DNA of 64,000 bases from the NCBI GenBank assembly GCA_036852015.1, contig JAANDG010000055.1:186001-250000 (forward strand), written 5' to 3'. The DNA comes from Pelodera strongyloides (lineage: Eukaryota; Nematoda; Chromadorea; Rhabditida; Rhabditidae). Of the stretch, positions 25,242-34,860 are shown piece by piece; position 1 is the stretch's first letter; every line of letters begins with the position of its first letter. The notes under the pieces were generated by a model. That model was not told where the DNA came from. It was given only the letters and a program-made list of their open reading frames with translations, and searched no databases. The position numbers and the translations under genes were made by a program.

Positions 25242-25664
25242 TGCCTGCAAAGCATAATATTTAGCTATGTTTTAACAACGGAAGTCGAAAGCGAACCCTG
25301 GTTGGTTGTGCGGTGGACAAGACTGTTGCCACTGCACCACGAAAGAGAAATGATTAATGATACAAACTCACAATAGAGAATGGGAATAGAAATGCAGTGA
25401 TCGCAGAAGAAGACTTGTTTTGTTTTCGTCGATTCACTAATAAAGAAGCAAGTAGGAATGGGGAGAAAGGTTCACAACAGACTTTTAATCGGTTCAAATA
25501 TGCTAATCACATGGGGGTCATGTATGGGTACGTGATATAGAAAGCACTACCAATGGTGACATTATATATACGCAAGCCGCATAATAACCTGTCTTACCGG
25601 TGGATTCAGTCGCATTTAACTGCCAGTGCCCAACAGTTGTTAGCACATAAGCTTCGGGTGGTGC

Positions 25665-25767
25665 AATGGCTAATTGTACATTACGCCCCCGAACCCCCGA
25701 ACCACTGAACCACCAAAGGCGCCCCCGAGAACCCCCGGGGGTTGTGAACCCCCAGCGCGACGCGTGA
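25665..25767 (+). repeat. GAACC-rich minisatellite, left part of the LTR-element target
   Basis: Short units of GAACCCCC/GAACCACC. The array resumes at 35631 after the retrotransposon, and an uninterrupted copy lies inverted at 41266-41500. Confidence 0.85.
25764..25767. other. Target-site duplication GTGA (left)
   Basis: GTGA here and at 35631-35634 flank the retrotransposon. The inverted empty site at about 41.4 kb reads CGCGTGAACCCCC with one GTGA. Because the element may start at A25768 or G25769, the duplication could also be read as 5 bp, GTGAA. Confidence 0.85.
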
Positions 25768-26543
25768 AGTAAAGCCCTGTCACTAAGTGTAGTGTAGTTT
25801 ACTCCCTTTCCCAATTTCACAGCATAGTTACCGTAGTTAAATAGTCTCAATATACGGTACTCCAAATACCGTTGTAACTTAAATTTGAATATTCATTATT
25901 TTTGTTCTCGAATAGTTCCTTTTCAATTGTGCGCAATTGTTTCGCTAGGCAATTGTTTAATTGTTAAGTATTGATCTCTCTCACTCTCCGGTCTCTTAAC
26001 TCTCTACGTGTATTTTTGAATGCTCAGTTAGGTTCCCGCTAGAGTTTGAAATCTTCCCGCATTTTCTTTCGAATATGTTTATAGATATGTTTAGAGAGTC
26101 GGTGTGGTAGTTGGGATGTCTGTCTCGATCCATGCTTAACTTTTCAGTTTGTTTTTATCCATACTCACTTTTACTATGTAACTCTTATTTTAATAAAACG
26201 CATGATTATAAACCGTGTTGGTTGAATATTAATTCTGTTGGGATTCACCCTTGTAAATTATCTTAGCTATTCCGAACTGTTTATTTATATGTCTGTATTA
26301 TTTCGTGATTCGATATAATTTTGTTGTTGTATGGAAGTATACATTTTACCTACAGATCAGTCGTCGACCTCTTTCGTAGCGAAGGATACCTGGACCAGGA
26401 TATTCTAGGCCTACCTGTCTTAATCAAGGTAGAATAATAATGATTTCAGAAGTTTACTTGTTTGTTAATATATACGGTTTGGGGTGTCTGGGAAGTCTTC
26501 CCCTAGACTCACTAACCCACCCAGGGACCCCTAACGTATTACT
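25768..26543 (+). repeat. 5' LTR (776 bp)
   Basis: Begins AGTAAAGCCCTGTCACTAAG, ends CTAACGTATTACT. Compared by eye with 34856-35630 it differs by one T in a run at about 26153-26157 (five against four). The word AATAAAA at about 26192 is a candidate polyadenylation signal for R-region formation. Confidence 0.95.
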
Positions 26544-26560
26544 GGGGGCCGAACCACTCC
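26543..26560 (+). promoter_or_regulatory. Primer-binding site, probably tRNA-Pro
   Basis: TGGGGGCCGAACC starts on the last T of the 5' LTR. TGG complements the CCA tail and the following G a discriminator C, which is typical of eukaryotic tRNA-Pro, whose acceptor stem end also fits GGGGC-GAAC. The primer identity is inferred from memory of tRNA-Pro and needs a search against the genome's own tRNAs. Confidence 0.55.
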
Positions 26561-26706
26561 CTTCCACGCTGAGATGGTCGACGTGGTCCACCACGTGCTT
26601 GTGCGTGACCAGGCTGCCCGCCTGGTCATTGCTAGTCACTGTGGCGAGGTTTGGCGGAAGCCCCTCGTGTCCACAGGTGACATCGTTTTTTTTATGTTTA
26701 TTTTTC

Positions 26707-26753
26707 TCACTATATTAGAACAGAGTCCTGACTCTTGGTGTCTAATATAGTGA
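26707..26753 (+). promoter_or_regulatory. Leader RNA hairpin, 13-bp stem
   Basis: TCACTATATTAGA pairs perfectly with TCTAATATAGTGA around a 21-nt loop that itself contains AGAGTC-CT-GACTCT. It lies 160 nt past the primer-binding site, where packaging or dimerisation signals of LTR elements are usually found. The function is inferred. Confidence 0.6.
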
Positions 26754-27387
26754 AAGCAAGGCTTAATGGTGCGTTAACCGGTATGATGTAGAAATATATC
26801 AGAGTACGGTGTGCCATTAAGTTCTTGAACCACTGTGGTTGAGTGTTGTTTATACAACATGAGACTGTGGTTATCGATCGTGAGATTGATTGGGTTAAGG
26901 TTCAGTAATGAATCTATGCCCGATTTTTTTTTCACAGTCGGTATCCACGGTTCACTCAAACAAGTAAATGTTTTGCTGATGCATACATTTACTTGGCCAC
27001 TCTGGTGAATCACGACATGCGTGGCGTCTATGACCCCGTGTGTTATTGATTCAACTACACGATTTGGGAACACGAAGCCCGTGTATCCTAACTGCAAATT
27101 GCGATTGTGCCGCGGCACTAACTCTAGTTGATTAAAAGCGTTTTAATTTATTCAAAGCCCCGCCCTGTCCTTGCTCCTCCTTATTAGCTTATTACTTGGA
27201 CATGTAACGCTGTTGTATCGCGTGCGCACGCATACATTGTGCAGGTTATCATCCTATCAGTATGTTCATTGAAGTCTACGCAAGAGTCTTTGTGACTTGT
27301 AGGCGTTGCTGAAAATGAACATTTTTGATATGCAAATAGCTAATGAGTTGAGTGGACAATGAATATTATTTCAACGCTTTCTTTCAG

Positions 27388-30300
27388 ATGAGTGATTTCA
27401 ATGGATCCCGCCCGACTGTGGAGCATGTCGATGCTGAGCATGCCAATGCTGTTGTTGAGCAGCACACTGCCAGTGCTGATCAGCTCACGGATCGCAATGC
27501 CCCGACTATTCCCGTGGTGAACAATGCTATGAGAAACGTATCGTTGGAGGACGTGCCTGGCCAGGAACAGCATGCCGCTGATGAAGCCGCCAATGCACCT
27601 GAGGTTAGCAATTGCCTCAAACAAGCCAAGGCCTCATTTTCCAATGCCTTGGATGACATTCTGCATCTGGGTGATTCAGTTGCTGCTAACTGTGTGAGAT
27701 TAGATCCCACGATCCCAAGGTTCGTGATCGTGCTGCTTCCCTGATCACGGCCAGAGTAGACAATCTCGTAAAAAACGTGCGTGAAAGTTGGCTGCTAGTG
27801 CAAGCCGCCACTGATGACTATTCGGACCTGCCATGGGCCCATGCTGTTAGAATGTTAGTTGAATGCGAGCGACATGGCGCATCAGATGTGCATTCGCTTA
27901 TTGAACATTTTAACGAACATATCGATCTGTCTGAAACTCTTGACGAGATCCGTGAAGCACTTAACGTTTCTGCCGCGAACGTTAAGGATGCTGTCACTGA
28001 ATTGGTGCACAGAAACCAAATATTGCAAACTATTTGTGAGTTTAAGGGATGTGGCCCTTACGATATTGTTTCGGTATTGCAGAGTACGGAGCCTTCCGCA
28101 CAAGCCCTCACCGCCCGAGGCCGAACTCCCGTTGGCCCCCGCACGCCGCCGTACCCTGCCCTCACCGAAGCGGAAGAATCTGAGCTTTTGGGAATTCCTT
28201 TTCCGATGGGTGAGCCATTTGCCCAAAGGCCTAACTTATTTGATTCTCCCAACGCCAATGGTGGAGATTCAACCTTAGACTTTCAGACACCGATGCTAAC
28301 TCGGACGTCGCCAGGCCTTCTGGTGCAGCTGAGCCCCAGCCACCGCCACCCCCGCCAGAGGCAGAGAATGCCAATCTCGCCACTGGATCTAGGTAACGTT
28401 TCGCCAGACGTTGATTTTGAAATAGCCCGTGCAAGCCCACCGCCTCCCCAAGCACGTTCACCTGATAATCATCTAGCCGTAGATAGGAGGGTAGCCGTAG
28501 CCTATGATAGGGAAATGTGGTCAGGGATGATGTCGGTCCTCCCTCCAGTCAACAAGTTTGCCAACAAGGACTCTGAGAATTTCGACGAGTTCGTGGACTC
28601 CGTTCGTCTTAGAATCATGCCTGGTTGTCCGGAAAACTTTAAGCTTGCCCTTTTCCAATCGTATCTTCGTGAAGATGCCCGTAGTATTTTCGATATAATC
28701 TCGCCTGCAGTTAAGGCTAGAGGTTTTGATGCCGTCATCACCGAGTTCCGCACGCACTTCAGAGGTTCTGTAACGTTGAAGAAATCTGTCTTCCAGAGGG
28801 AACTGCTCAGTTTCAGCAAAAAGCCGGGTCAGTCTATTGCCAGTGTGTGCAAAGACATTGAATCATTGGGTCGAAAAGCCTTCCCTGATGATGCCGAATC
28901 TGAGATCCGCTCGAATCAGCAATGTACCACTCTTCTTGAAAATTTGAAAGACCGCCGTGAATTCAGTTGTTATCTTGACTCTTCCGTTTCCGCCGCAGGG
29001 GAGATCGCGTCCAACTACTTGAAAGTTAAGGAATTAGCTCTTAGACACGACTCGTATGGCAGCTTGAGAGGCAGCCCCTCCAGCACCAAACTCAACAATT
29101 CTCGCCCAGCTCACAGCAACTTTGACAGAAGAAACAACGGCAACAGCAGCAACGTTGGCCGAAGTTTCGGAAACAACAGCCAGCACAGAAAGTCGAATCG
29201 TTTCACCAGAGCGCCCGCTCTCACTGGTGGTAATGCAGAAAGACTCCCGCTGAACAAAGCGACTACGCATCGGCCAAGTACGAACAGTAGTTTTGCCAAA
29301 GGGTCCGCGGACCATATGAAGGAGGTGAAGTGCTATAACTGTGACAAATTTGGCCATTATAGACATCAGTGTCCTCGCCTTCGGAACGAGGAGCTCGTTT
29401 CGTCGAAGAATGAAGATTCGGGAGACTGGTTGCCGCAGTCAGCGCTTCAGCAAGAAGGCTGTCACTGCAAGAAAGCACCGTCTTGCCAGAATAGTGTTTT
29501 CGAACTCACTGCCGCGAAGCAGAGTGAAAATGAAAACAGCGACAGCAGTGCCCGAGGAAAGGAAACTCGTGGTGAAGGAACAGTATTTGTTCTGGATGAT
29601 ACGATCAGACGCACAAGCCGTGCAATCGTATCGGTTAATAACTGCTTGCCGCAAGAAAGCCGAGCTGTGGATGCTCGCGGTGAAGGAACAATATCTGTTC
29701 CGGATTGTATGATCAGAAGCACCAGCCGTGCAATCATACAGCTACCGAGTCATTTGCCCGAAAACACGTGCTCTATGCAGGGAGACGATGTTTGTGACTG
29801 CAAATGGGTCCGAACTGAAGACGTTCAGGTTCAGGACGTGGTTGTACAAGAAGGATTCTTGACACCACACAATCAGGTGAAGATGTCGTCAGCATTGGCC
29901 AGCTGTATCGAAGAACCTAAGAATGAAGTGAGAAGGGTATCTCACTGGGCAGTCCGCGATGCCGATCAGAATAGGCCCTATTCGTTGATCGAGGAACTGC
30001 GCCCGATAAAACTGCAGCATGAAGAAGATCCCTTCAAAGCTGACCAGCTGCGGCTGCGAGGCATGGTTGCCTTTGTGCAATCTGATATTGTGATTGATAC
30101 AGGCGCATCGATCAGTGTTGTCTCTACCGGCTTCCTTCGTTTAGCACACAGTAGCCAAGATGTGTCTGCTAAGATGAAAGCTTATGAGGTAAACTACACG
30201 GAGGGTACCCCGGAGCAATACGGTGTACTCGATGCCTCTCGTAATGTATTAAAGCTTGTCGCCAGATGTTTTCTCCCTGTGCAAATCGATGGTGGTGAAG

Positions 30301-30395
30301 TTGTCCGTGTGGACTTTCACGTGGTTCTACGCGATGAACCCACACTATTGATTGGGATGAACGCTCTGAAGAAAACCGGTGTATATTTTTTCTAA
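27388..30395 (+). CDS. gag-pro: Gag-protease of the LTR element (frame broken near 27.71 kb)
   Basis: The ATG at 27388 directly follows TTTCTTTCAG, a strong nematode splice acceptor. The first frame is open to 27744; coherent coding then continues in the -1 frame from about 27710 to the TAA at 30393-30395. Gag core is about 28500-29080. It is followed by an Asn/Ser/Arg-rich basic stretch and a CCHC zinc knuckle at 29331-29372 (CYNCDKFGHYRHQC, the C-x2-C-x4-H-x4-C spacing that binds the RNA genome). An imperfect 36-residue tandem repeat lies at 29571-29780. The aspartic protease follows, with DTGAS at 30096-30110 and LLIGMNALKKTG near 30346 as the C-terminal ILG-like motif. Gag and protease therefore share one frame, and pol follows by -1 frameshift. 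The 27.71-kb change looks like a small deletion or insertion since neither side stops being coding-like there. Confidence 0.85.
29571..29780 (+). repeat. 36-residue internal tandem repeat in Gag-Pro
   Basis: GGTGAAGGAACAGTATTTG at about 29571 recurs as GGTGAAGGAACAATATCTG at about 29679, 108 bp later, each followed by GATCAGA(C/A)GCAC(A/C)AGCCG. The protein word pattern is RGEGT-x-IR-x-TSRAI in both units. 108 bp keeps the frame. Confidence 0.85.
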
Positions 30396-30416
30396 ATTGC
30401 CCGGACGGAGCCGGGC
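30386..30416 (+). promoter_or_regulatory. -1 programmed ribosomal frameshift signal
   Basis: The heptamer T TTT TTC (30386-30392) is in the Gag-Pro frame and is followed at once by the TAA stop (30393-30395). A 6-nt spacer precedes a perfect 6-bp GC stem, GCCCGG (30399-30404) with CCGGGC (30411-30416), around a 6-nt loop. Slipping back one base enters the frame that stays open and leads to pol. All parts of a classical -1 signal are present with normal spacing; efficiency cannot be judged from sequence. Confidence 0.85.
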
Positions 30417-33400
30417 TTACAGTACAAATATCAGCCACAGTACCGCCAGGTACCTCGAAGATTGTCCCTGTCAAAGGTCTCAAAACTAACACCGTTTACT
30501 TTCTTGAGCAACAAGAATGGTTGTCGACGCCAGTTCTGCTCAGAACAGACTCGGAAGGAATAGCCCAGTTGAGAGTGGACAACTTCAACATCGATACGTA
30601 TGATACGTTACAAATCGATGAAGGTCATGCATTAAACGTGTCACAAGAATTCGAAACCCTCGAATGGAGTGAGATTTCGGAGCTCATACCGGACTCGCTC
30701 ATTGAGAAGAAATGTGAAGAATTGCTGAACCTCAAGCATTCACAAGCCATTCAGGAAAAGGACAGAAGAGAAGCTTATCCTGAAGGAACTCACTGATAAT
30801 GGGATGAAGAGTTCGCCAGAGCTTACGTCTCTTGTCAACAAGTTCCAGGATGTCTTTGCCTTAACTGATAGTGAATTGGGTCAAGCCAAGGGATTCTTTC
30901 ACAAGATCGACACTGGGTCTGCAAAACCCATTCGACAGCGTCCGAGACCAGTGCCACTGCCGATGCAGAAGCAGGTCAAGGAATTGCTCCAACGTATGAA
31001 AGAGCAAGGAATCGTACGCAGCAGTAAGAGTGCATGGGCTTCTCCATGTGTGTTGGTCAGAAAGAAGGATGGTTCCATCCGCCTCTGCGTGGACTTTCGG
31101 AAGTTGAATGAGGTCATGCGCCATGACGCCCATCCACTGCCGCATATGGACATCACCATTCAAAGCCTGCACGGAAACAAGTTCTTCAGCACGTTTGACT
31201 TGGTTTCAGGGTTCTGGCAAGTGCCAATGGAACCGGGTAGCCAGCCCAAGACTGCTTTCGCCATCATGAATGAACTGCTCGAGTTTTCTGTCATGCCGTA
31301 CGGATTAGCGAATGCCCCAGCTTCTTTTCAAAGACTTATGCAACTTGTCTTAGAAGATATTCTAGGCACGAACATCTTTGTGTATATCGATGATCTGGTT
31401 GTAGCCACAAGTACTTGGGAAGAACACATTGAACAGCTTGACCTTGTTTTCACACGCCTACGCAAGTACGGACTTCGCCTCAAGTCCTCCAAGTGCCACA
31501 TTGGTCTGACGGAAGTTCGATTCCTAGGTCACGTTGTCGGTGAAAACGGAGTGAGAGTTGATGAGGAGAAGATCGAAAAGATCAAGAAGTGTCCAAGACC
31601 TGCGTCTATCAGCGAACTTCGAACCTTTCTGGGAATGTGCTCCTATTACAGAAAGTTTGTTCACGGTTTCTCAAAGATTGCAAATCCGCTCTATACGTTG
31701 ACAAGCTCCACAACAAAGTGGGAATGGGGAGATGCGCAAGAACGCTCCTTCAACATTTTGAAAAACTCTTTGTGCACCACGCCTGTCCTTGCCCAGCCAG
31801 ATGTGAATGCTGCTCGTGATGGTTCACGTCCATTCTGTGTTTATACCGATGCGTCTAAGCAAGGTATTGGTGGTGTCTTATGCCAAGAAGACAAAGATGG
31901 TGTGCTGCACCCGATCTTCTTTATGAGCAAGAAGCTCAATCAAGCCCAGTCACGATACCATCCAACAGATCTTGAAGCGTATGCCATCAAAGAAGCGCTC
32001 GGAAAGTTCCGCCCGTACACTTATGGTACGCAGATCTTGGTGCGAACTGACCATCAAGCACTTGTCGCTTTGCTAAAGAGATCTAACTTGTCCGAACGTA
32101 CTTTACGATGGGCTCTTGAACTGCAGGATGAGAATATTGTTATCGAATATGTGAAAGGAAAAGCCAATGGTGTCGCGGATGCCCTTTCGCGAGGACCTGT
32201 TGTTCTGGGTGAAGCAGATGCACCAGACGACGAAGAACGCCTTGACAGAATTCTTAATGAATTGTCAGTTGTGTGCGTCGATGATGAATGGCAGAAAGCA
32301 CTGCAAGAAGATGAAGGTTTCAAAGAGCTGAAGCTCAAGTTGGAACAGGGTCTGCTCGACCAGAAAGCCTCTATTGAAAATGACACGAAAATGCCCGTGA
32401 AAGACTTTGTCATCACTGATGGAAAGCTCTTTTACATTGATATCGATGGTTATCTGAAAAGATGGACTCCGCAAGAGTTCCGTGAAGATGTTTGGAAAAC
32501 AGCTCACGAATCTGAGATTGGAGGTCACGGAAGCCCTGAAGTAAGCCTGAAGAAAGTTGCCAATGAAGTTTACTGGCCTACCATGCGCAAGGACTTTCAG
32601 CAATGGTATCGCCAATGCGTGAAGTGCCTTGTGGGAAACGTGAAGCCTACTTTTGTTCCGCCCTTGCACCCACGAATAACTTCGTCTGCATTTGACACAG
32701 TCGGTGTTGATCTTATCGATTTTGGTCAGCCAACTACCAGAGGAAATCGATATTTGCTTACTATTGTTGACTATTTTACCAAGTTTGCGTATGCTGAAGC
32801 TTTGCCTACCAAGCATGCCGACGTAGTTTCCGCCGCCATAGTAAACTACTTGCTTCGTGAGTGTCGAATTCCTCGAGAGTTCATGTCAGATCAAGGGACG
32901 GAATTCATGAATTCAGTTTTAGACACAGCCTGTCAGCACTTGAAGATTGAACGGTCGTACACCAAGGGGTATTCTAAGCGAGAGAATGGCCTTGTCGAGC
33001 GTTTCAATCGAAGCATTGAACAGATTCTCAAGAAGATTGTTGCTGTCGAAACAGAATGGGACAACATGATTCCCTTTGCATTGTTTGCTTATAATGCATC
33101 GTACCATTCTTCAACCGGAGATTCTCCTGCCTTCTTGAATTATGGGCGTGATCCCAAGATGCCTTTCAATGGAATGGCTCGCAATTATGTCAACATTAAT
33201 ATGAATGACCTGCAAACTTACAAAACAGAGCTTTTGGCCGGACTTCATGTTGCCCATGAGTCCACATTTGAGAACTTGAAATCAACTGCTGAGCAGATGA
33301 AGAAAGAATTCGATGGTCGTCGCAAGCGACCGTGCAAACCTCCGAGTATCGGGGATAGAGTTGTCCTATTTGAACCGTCTGAGAAAGCCAAGGCTAGCAA

Positions 33401-33485
33401 TCCTAAAGTGTGCATACCATTCGGGGCCATACCGAGTTGTAGAGGTGGGCAAAACATCGGTTACGTTACGAGATCTTACCAATGA
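30392..33485 (+). CDS. pol: Pol: reverse transcriptase, RNase H, integrase (frame broken near 30.76 kb)
   Basis: Entered by -1 frameshift at 30386-30392. The first segment (to TGA at 30796) and the main segment (open through 30804-33485) are in different frames; the coherent path changes frame by +1 around 30753-30775, in a purine-rich GGACAGAAGAGAAG stretch. RT: LCVDFRKLN near 31085, SVMPYGLANAPASFQRLM near 31288, catalytic YIDD at 31383-31394. RNase H: YTDASKQGIGGVL near 31843, LEAYAIKEAL, RTDHQAL. Integrase: H2C2 finger (H-x6-H ... C-x2-C) at about 32500-32630, then catalytic D in GVDLIDFG (about 32709), D in SDQGTEF (about 32889) and E in GLVERFN (about 32997), matching DD35E. The C-terminal GDRVVLFEP (near 33350) begins the integrase C-terminal domain, whose rest lies in the +1 frame. 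The products synthesise and integrate element cDNA. Confidence 0.95.
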
Positions 33486-34860
33486 CACCAGACCTTGTTT
33501 TTCCGTGCAATTGGAACAAGTCAGGTTGGTTCCTGCGGGAATGAAAGATTTCTCATTGAGTGTGCAAACGGGGAGGCGTGGTAAAATTGTAAAAACCGCT
33601 GCTCAGAAGCCATCTGAGATTGTGCCGGTGAGACGTAGTGAGCGTTTAAGACATAAAGTGGAGTACCTCTTTTTCAGGCCTTTGGATTCTGAGAGCATTT
33701 CAAACTTCTCACTGGATACCCGCTTTCCGGAACCTGTCACCTATGAGTTGGTCGCACGCTATGGCAACTCCGGGTTTTCGGTAGGAGAAGGAACCCATCA
33801 CATCCAGGGCCGAACCCTAAGAGAGCTCGCAGGCCTCTGCGAGGCCCGCCGCCCAGATGCACTATTCGGCCATGTCATCGCCGCTCGCTCGCAGCCATCT
33901 TCCGCTTATAACCTCCGCCTGGCCTTTGAAATTCGCAGCTATCTCGGAGATATTCCATCTATGAACCTGTTTGAAGATATTCTCCTCTCAAAGCCGGTGC
34001 CATCCGCCTCTCCTTATGACTTGCGCCTATTCTCACAGATTCGTGAACTCAACCGGATGCCAGTTCCGCGACATGTTCAAGAAGCCTATCGAAGCCTGTC
34101 CGATCAGTCGCTCTCCAAAGAAGACTCCCTGCGGATTGCCAAAATCCAAAAGGAGGAGCATGAACGAAGTCTTCTTAACAGCTCGCGAGTCATTTTGGTT
34201 GGAGATAGTATAGCCCGAGGGTTCGCCATGCACTATTTCCGGTCGATGAAGACGTTTGTCTGTGATACTACCACTCTGGGCCTGCGCAGCCAAGTGGAGA
34301 CAATCATTCAAAGGGCCTCCCACAATATTCGCTGTGAACTTCTCGTTGTTTTAATCCGCTATGAGGACGGTATGCTAGGAGCCTCGGATAAGTTTCACGA
34401 GTATCGCAATATGCTGTTACGCCTGAAGCAAAGCCTGCACAGGGACTCATGCCTAGTTGTCGCGCCGGGCCTACCCACGATTCCCCATGGAAATGAGAAC
34501 ATCCAATACGCAATGAGGTGCTTCCTCAACTCGCTCGTTGGGCACGGTGGATTACTGGTTCGCCTGAACTCAGTTTTTGTTCCGAACGGCATGGAACCTA
34601 AAGTTCGAGCCATGTTCCGCAATGACATATGCCATATCCCCGGACGTCGTTTCCTGAAAGATTACACCGAGTTTGTCCTGCCAAGGAGCAACCCAGTGAT
34701 TGCCAAACTCCGTAGTCAGTTGCCCACTTCGGACGACGAAGACGACCACGAGCCCCCCTCAAGGAAGCGTGGGCATCAAGAACACGGCTATCGTGCATCC
34801 AGCCCCACGAAGTATAACAATCGGAGCTGGGGCGCTCCTTCAGGAAACAGAGGGAAGTAA
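33313..34860 (+). CDS. Integrase C-terminus plus SGNH/GDSL-hydrolase-like extension (third frame segment)
   Basis: Open frame from an ATG at 33313, overlapping pol. Its first part out to about 33410 is a shadow of pol; from there HSGPYRVVEVGKTSVTL is clearly the rest of the integrase C-terminal domain, so the segment is either read after a +1 shift near 33395-33415 or the copy has an indel. After a basic linker (RRSERLRHK) and two related repeats containing NLRLAFEIRSYLG and DLRLFSQIRELN, residues from about 34186 give VILVGDSIARGF (GDS at 34201-34209, block I with nucleophilic Ser) and, 420 bp later, NDICHIPGRRF (D at 34624, H at 34633; the DxxH block V). No clear GxND block III is seen; LLVVLIRYEDGM occupies that place. 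A hydrolase or esterase role is inferred from motifs. The C-terminal tail is acidic then basic (DDEDDHEPPSRKRG). The stop TAA lies inside the 3' LTR. Confidence 0.8.
   Translation: MVVASDRANLRVSGIELSYLNRLRKPRLAILKCAYHSGPYRVVEVGKTSVTLRDLTNDTRPCFSVQLEQVRLVPAGMKDFSLSVQTGRRGKIVKTAAQKPSEIVPVRRSERLRHKVEYLFFRPLDSESISNFSLDTRFPEPVTYELVARYGNSGFSVGEGTHHIQGRTLRELAGLCEARRPDALFGHVIAARSQPSSAYNLRLAFEIRSYLGDIPSMNLFEDILLSKPVPSASPYDLRLFSQIRELNRMPVPRHVQEAYRSLSDQSLSKEDSLRIAKIQKEEHERSLLNSSRVILVGDSIARGFAMHYFRSMKTFVCDTTTLGLRSQVETIIQRASHNIRCELLVVLIRYEDGMLGASDKFHEYRNMLLRLKQSLHRDSCLVVAPGLPTIPHGNENIQYAMRCFLNSLVGHGGLLVRLNSVFVPNGMEPKVRAMFRNDICHIPGRRFLKDYTEFVLPRSNPVIAKLRSQLPTSDDEDDHEPPSRKRGHQEHGYRASSPTKYNNRSWGAPSGNRGK
34841..34855 (+). 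promoter_or_regulatory. Polypurine tract
   Basis: CAGGAAACAGAGGGA immediately precedes the 3' LTR and would prime plus-strand DNA synthesis. It is unusual in being fully inside the coding sequence: it encodes the last residues of the third frame segment. Confidence 0.8.

Noticed and set aside
27882..28258. Several antisense open frames over gag
   Set aside because: Shadows of the codon bias in the gag frame; no antisense gene features.
33313..34860. Envelope protein (env) in the third position of the element
   Set aside because: No signal peptide, transmembrane segment, furin-type site or fusion-like stretch; the motifs point to an SGNH-like fold instead.
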